NCBI GenBank assembly: GCA_017441045.1 | Contig: JAFSAK010000026.1 | Span: forward strand, 1 to 8,080 | Length of the DNA: 8,080 nt | DNA from: Clostridia bacterium | GTDB taxonomy: Bacteria; Bacillota_A; Clostridia; Oscillospirales; Acutalibacteraceae | Reading direction: 5' to 3' | Part shown: one piece after another, positions 5,486 through 8,080 of the stretch | How positions within the stretch are numbered: position 1 is the stretch's first letter | Layout of the letters: every line of letters starts with the position of its first letter | The notes under the pieces: generated by a model | The model's input: the letters and a program-made list of their open reading frames with translations, nothing else | Database searches by the model: none | Told to the model about the DNA's origin: nothing | Translations under genes and position numbers: made by a program

Positions 5486-7738
5486 GTGTCACATAGACCA
5501 AATAAGCAAATGCTTATAAGAATAATGGTAGTAATGGTTTCCATGATTCTTTGCATCACTATAGTTTCCGGTTCAAGTCTCATAAATATAATGATTTTCC
5601 GCGGTGAAGAGTATCAGAATATGGCTTCGGAACAACAACTTTACGATAGTATTGTAACGGCTCCCAGAGGAGATATTTATGATAGAAATATGAATGTCTT
5701 GGCTACAAGTTCTACCGCTTGGACCGTTTATATCACTCCCAACGGCATAAATAAACTTGATGATGATAAGGCAGAAGAAGTAAGAAAACTTATAGCCGAT
5801 AATCTTTCGGAAATATTGGAACTTGAGCGCGACGATGTTTATGAAAAGACCAAGCAAAAGACCTATTATGTTACGGTAAAAAAGAAAATAGAAAAACCCG
5901 CCGCAGATAAGGTGCGAAAGTTTATCGCTGATAACAGCGATATAAAAATGACACAGTATGTGGGCGTGGATGAAACCACAAAGCGCTATTATCCCAATGA
6001 TTCACTCGCATCTACGGTTTTGGGATTTGTCGGTGATGATAATCAAGGCCTTGCGGGTCTTGAAAGTTATTACGATAATTCTCTTACGGGAGTAGCGGGC
6101 AGGGTAGTAGCCGCAAAAAATGCATCTGGTACCGATATGCCTTTCACTTATCAGAAAGTTGAGGAGGCCATAAAAGGTCATTCGCTTGTTACCTCTATAG
6201 ATTCCTATATTCAGTATGTTTGTGAAAAGCATCTTGATAATGCGGTTGAGGCCGAAAAGGTGCAAGAGCGCGGAGCCGTTGTTGTTATGAACGTAAATAC
6301 GGGCGCAATTTACGGTATGGCCGTTAGTAATGACTTTAATCCTAATTCGCCTTTTACACTTTCAAAGGAAGATCAGGCAACGGTTGACGCCATAGAAGAC
6401 AAAGAGAAAAAAGCGGCTAAAAGAACGGAACTTCTTAACCGTCAGTGGCGTAATAAAGCCGTTTCCGATACTTATGAACCTGGTTCTGTTTTTAAGATTT
6501 TTACCGCCTCTGTAGCATTGGAAGAAAATCTTGTTAATATGAATAGTTCCTTTACTTGTAACTACACATATTCGGTTTCAGGTAACATTTATCACTGTCA
6601 TAAAGCGGGCGGTCACGGAACTCAACAACTTCGAAATGCCATTGCAAATTCTTGCAACCCCGCATTTATTATGATAGGTCAACTTGTGGGCTCAAATATT
6701 TTCAGTAAGTATTTTGAGGCCTTCGGTTTGACACAGAAAACCGGTATTGATCTTCCTGGTGAAGCCACTTCTAATTATCACAAACAAGAAAAAATGGGTA
6801 CTACCGAGCTTGCTTCATCATCCTTCGGTCAGACCTTTAATATTACGCCTATGCAGACCTTGGCTCTTGCCGCCGCCTCTGTGAACGGCGGATATCTTGT
6901 TAAACCCCATGTTGTAGAAAAAATTATTGATTCTGAAAATAATGTGGTTGAATCAAAGGATATTTCGTATGAGCGTCAGGTTATTTCCGAAAGTACTTCG
7001 GCTACAATGAGAGAACTTTTGGAATTTGTTGTAGAAAACGGCGCTAAAAACGGTAGAGTGGCGGGATATCGCGTCGGCGGTAAAACCGGTACTTCCGAAA
7101 AAATTGCAAAAATGCTTGAACTTAATGTAAGAGGCCTCTATATCGGCTCTTATGTTGGTATAGCGCCTATTGATAAGCCCGAAATTGCGGTTTTCGTAAT
7201 GCTGGATGAAACTATGGGTGATAGTTATTACGGAGGCGCTGTAGCGGCCCCTGTGGGCTCAAAAGTTATGGCTGAAATACTTCCGTATCTCGGTTATGAG
7301 CCCCAATATAGCGAAGAAGAGCTCAAACGCCTTTCTGTTAATGTTCCCGATATAGTAGGAATGGGTGTTGCCGAAGCAAAAGAGAGAATTTCTGCTTCGG
7401 GACTTAATAGCAGAGTTGTCGGTGTCGGTGAAAAAGTAACCGCTCAAACACCCTCCGCCGCAACTCCTGTTTACAAAAACGGAACGGTAATTCTTTATAC
7501 AGAAGGCACCAGTGAAGAAACAACAATAGTGCCCAATTTAGTTGGACTAACCGCCGCAGAGGCTAATATATCGGCCGCATCTGCGGGAATAAATATTGAA
7601 TTTTCAGGCAATACTACCTCATCAGGCCTTAAGGCATATAGCCAAAGCATTGCGGCCGGAGAAGTGGTTAAAAAAGGTACGGTAGTTACCGTAAGTTTCC
7701 GTGAGGAAGCAATAGCGGATATAGCTATAACGCAGTAA
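5486..7738 (+). CDS. Class B penicillin-binding protein with two PASTA domains (SpoVD/FtsI type)
   Basis: This is a membrane-anchored transpeptidase that cross-links peptidoglycan outside the membrane, for septation or for the spore cortex. The GTG start has AAGGAGG eight bases upstream. The order of the 750 residues is: a short cytoplasmic tail; one TM helix (about 11-36); a dimerization/pedestal domain with APRGDIYDRN (59-68); the transpeptidase domain with SVFK (nucleophile S334, K337), SCN (389-391) and KTGT (533-536); and PASTA domains at about 616-674 and 680-738. A charged segment (about 293-317) precedes the active-site serine. Cysteines 358 and 371 flank FTCNYTYS...HCHKAGGHGTQ, a layout I associate with sporulation SpoVD proteins. 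Two PASTA repeats are more usual in PBP2B/PBP2X, so I leave the symbol blank. The gene is 14 bp upstream of murE. Confidence 0.93.
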   Translation: MSHRPNKQMLIRIMVVMVSMILCITIVSGSSLINIMIFRGEEYQNMASEQQLYDSIVTAPRGDIYDRNMNVLATSSTAWTVYITPNGINKLDDDKAEEVRKLIADNLSEILELERDDVYEKTKQKTYYVTVKKKIEKPAADKVRKFIADNSDIKMTQYVGVDETTKRYYPNDSLASTVLGFVGDDNQGLAGLESYYDNSLTGVAGRVVAAKNASGTDMPFTYQKVEEAIKGHSLVTSIDSYIQYVCEKHLDNAVEAEKVQERGAVVVMNVNTGAIYGMAVSNDFNPNSPFTLSKEDQATVDAIEDKEKKAAKRTELLNRQWRNKAVSDTYEPGSVFKIFTASVALEENLVNMNSSFTCNYTYSVSGNIYHCHKAGGHGTQQLRNAIANSCNPAFIMIGQLVGSNIFSKYFEAFGLTQKTGIDLPGEATSNYHKQEKMGTTELASSSFGQTFNITPMQTLALAAASVNGGYLVKPHVVEKIIDSENNVVESKDISYERQVISESTSATMRELLEFVVENGAKNGRVAGYRVGGKTGTSEKIAKMLELNVRGLYIGSYVGIAPIDKPEIAVFVMLDETMGDSYYGGAVAAPVGSKVMAEILPYLGYEPQYSEEELKRLSVNVPDIVGMGVAEAKERISASGLNSRVVGVGEKVTAQTPSAATPVYKNGTVILYTEGTSEETTIVPNLVGLTAAEANISAASAGINIEFSGNTTSSGLKAYSQSIAAGEVVKKGTVVTVSFREEAIADIAITQ

Positions 7739-7752
7739 AAAAGGAGAAAAAG

Positions 7753-8080
7753 ATGCTTTTTAAAGACATTCTGCCCGAAGTGGAAGGCAAACTCGCACAA
7801 GTAAATATTAAGGGTATTACCTGTAATTCAAAAGAGGTAAAAGAGGGTTTTATCTTTGTTTGCATCAAGGGCGCAAAGACCGATGGCCATAAGTTCGCAA
7901 AGTCGGCTTTGGAAAACGGCGCCGCAGTTTTGGTAGCAGAAGAAGATACAGGACTTCCTAATCAGATAATCGTGGAAGATACCCATAAAGCATATGCAAA
8001 AATGTGCGCCGCTTGGTTTGAAAATCCCGCAGATTCTTTAAAACTTATTGGTGTTACGGGTACTAACGGCAAAACATCCG
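7753..8080 (+). CDS. murE: UDP-N-acetylmuramyl-tripeptide synthetase MurE (5' part only)
   Basis: MurE is a cytosolic ATP-dependent ligase that adds the third amino acid (usually meso-diaminopimelate or L-lysine) to UDP-MurNAc-L-Ala-D-Glu. Only the first 109 codons are present; the right edge cuts the gene (full length is about 480-500 residues). The N-terminal substrate domain shows GITCNSKEVKEGFIFVCIKG (21-40) and TDGHKFAKSALENGAAVLV (43-61), and the ATP-binding P-loop TGTNGKTS (102-109) is reached at the edge. An AAGGAG site (7741-7746) lies six bases before the ATG. The start is 14 bp after the PBP stop, consistent with one transcript. The third-residue specificity motif lies outside the window, so which amino acid is added cannot be told. 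MurF shares the fold, but the position and N-terminus favour MurE. Confidence 0.93.
   Translation, partial: MLFKDILPEVEGKLAQVNIKGITCNSKEVKEGFIFVCIKGAKTDGHKFAKSALENGAAVLVAEEDTGLPNQIIVEDTHKAYAKMCAAWFENPADSLKLIGVTGTNGKTS

Noticed and set aside
5302..5857. Minus-strand open frames of 93 and 94 codons near the ftsL-PBP gap
   Set aside because: They are antisense to the PBP gene, Ile/Phe/Tyr-rich as expected from the reverse complement of a coding region, and lack a good ribosome binding site and recognisable motifs.
1..8080. A new defence, mobile or biosynthetic system
   Set aside because: Every substantial gene is a recognised housekeeping family in a standard arrangement; no CRISPR repeats, transposase, integrase, toxin or unknown conserved cluster was seen on either strand.

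Overview
This window looks like a chromosomal stretch of a low-to-moderate GC Clostridia-type Firmicute, possibly a gut Oscillospirales/Ruminococcaceae relative. That placement is inferred from the gene order mraZ-rsmH-ftsL-PBP-murE, from strong GGAGG-type ribosome binding sites, and from a SpoVD-like penicillin-binding protein with two PASTA domains. Everything recognisable is core housekeeping. I found no defence system, mobile element, CRISPR array, tRNA or rRNA, and no clear case for an undescribed system. The interest lies in the regulatory DNA and in one interrupted gene.

Left half, all on the minus strand. Reading in the direction of transcription from about 3275 down to 1, the order is tsaE (3266-2817), tsaB (2836-2126), upp (2087-1455), a perfect hairpin terminator (1443-1411), a separate promoter (1409-1381), sfsA (1358-664) and a ZIP-family metal transporter (659-1, running off the left edge). 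tsaE and tsaB encode two parts of the machinery that makes t6A in tRNA. upp is the uracil salvage enzyme. sfsA is broken by one -1 frame change between its OB-fold domain and its nuclease-like domain.

Centre, 3276-3471: a divergent control region. It has a strong minus-strand promoter for tsaE (TTGACA-N17-TATTAT) and a plus-strand promoter for mraZ (TTGATT-N17-TATAAT). The mraZ promoter is followed by an array of GTG-containing boxes spaced by about 10 or 21 bp, very likely the MraZ autoregulatory operator. The two divergent -10 regions share a 12-bp sequence in inverted orientation.

Right half, all on the plus strand: the start of the division and cell wall (dcw) cluster. MraZ is the cluster regulator. 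RsmH methylates 16S rRNA. A small bitopic FtsL-like protein follows. A transpeptidase PBP (SpoVD/FtsI class) cross-links peptidoglycan, and MurE (cut by the right edge) builds its precursor. A 159-bp gap before the PBP gene carries a hairpin and a good internal sigma-A-type promoter, so the PBP and murE may be expressed partly independently of the MraZ-controlled promoter.
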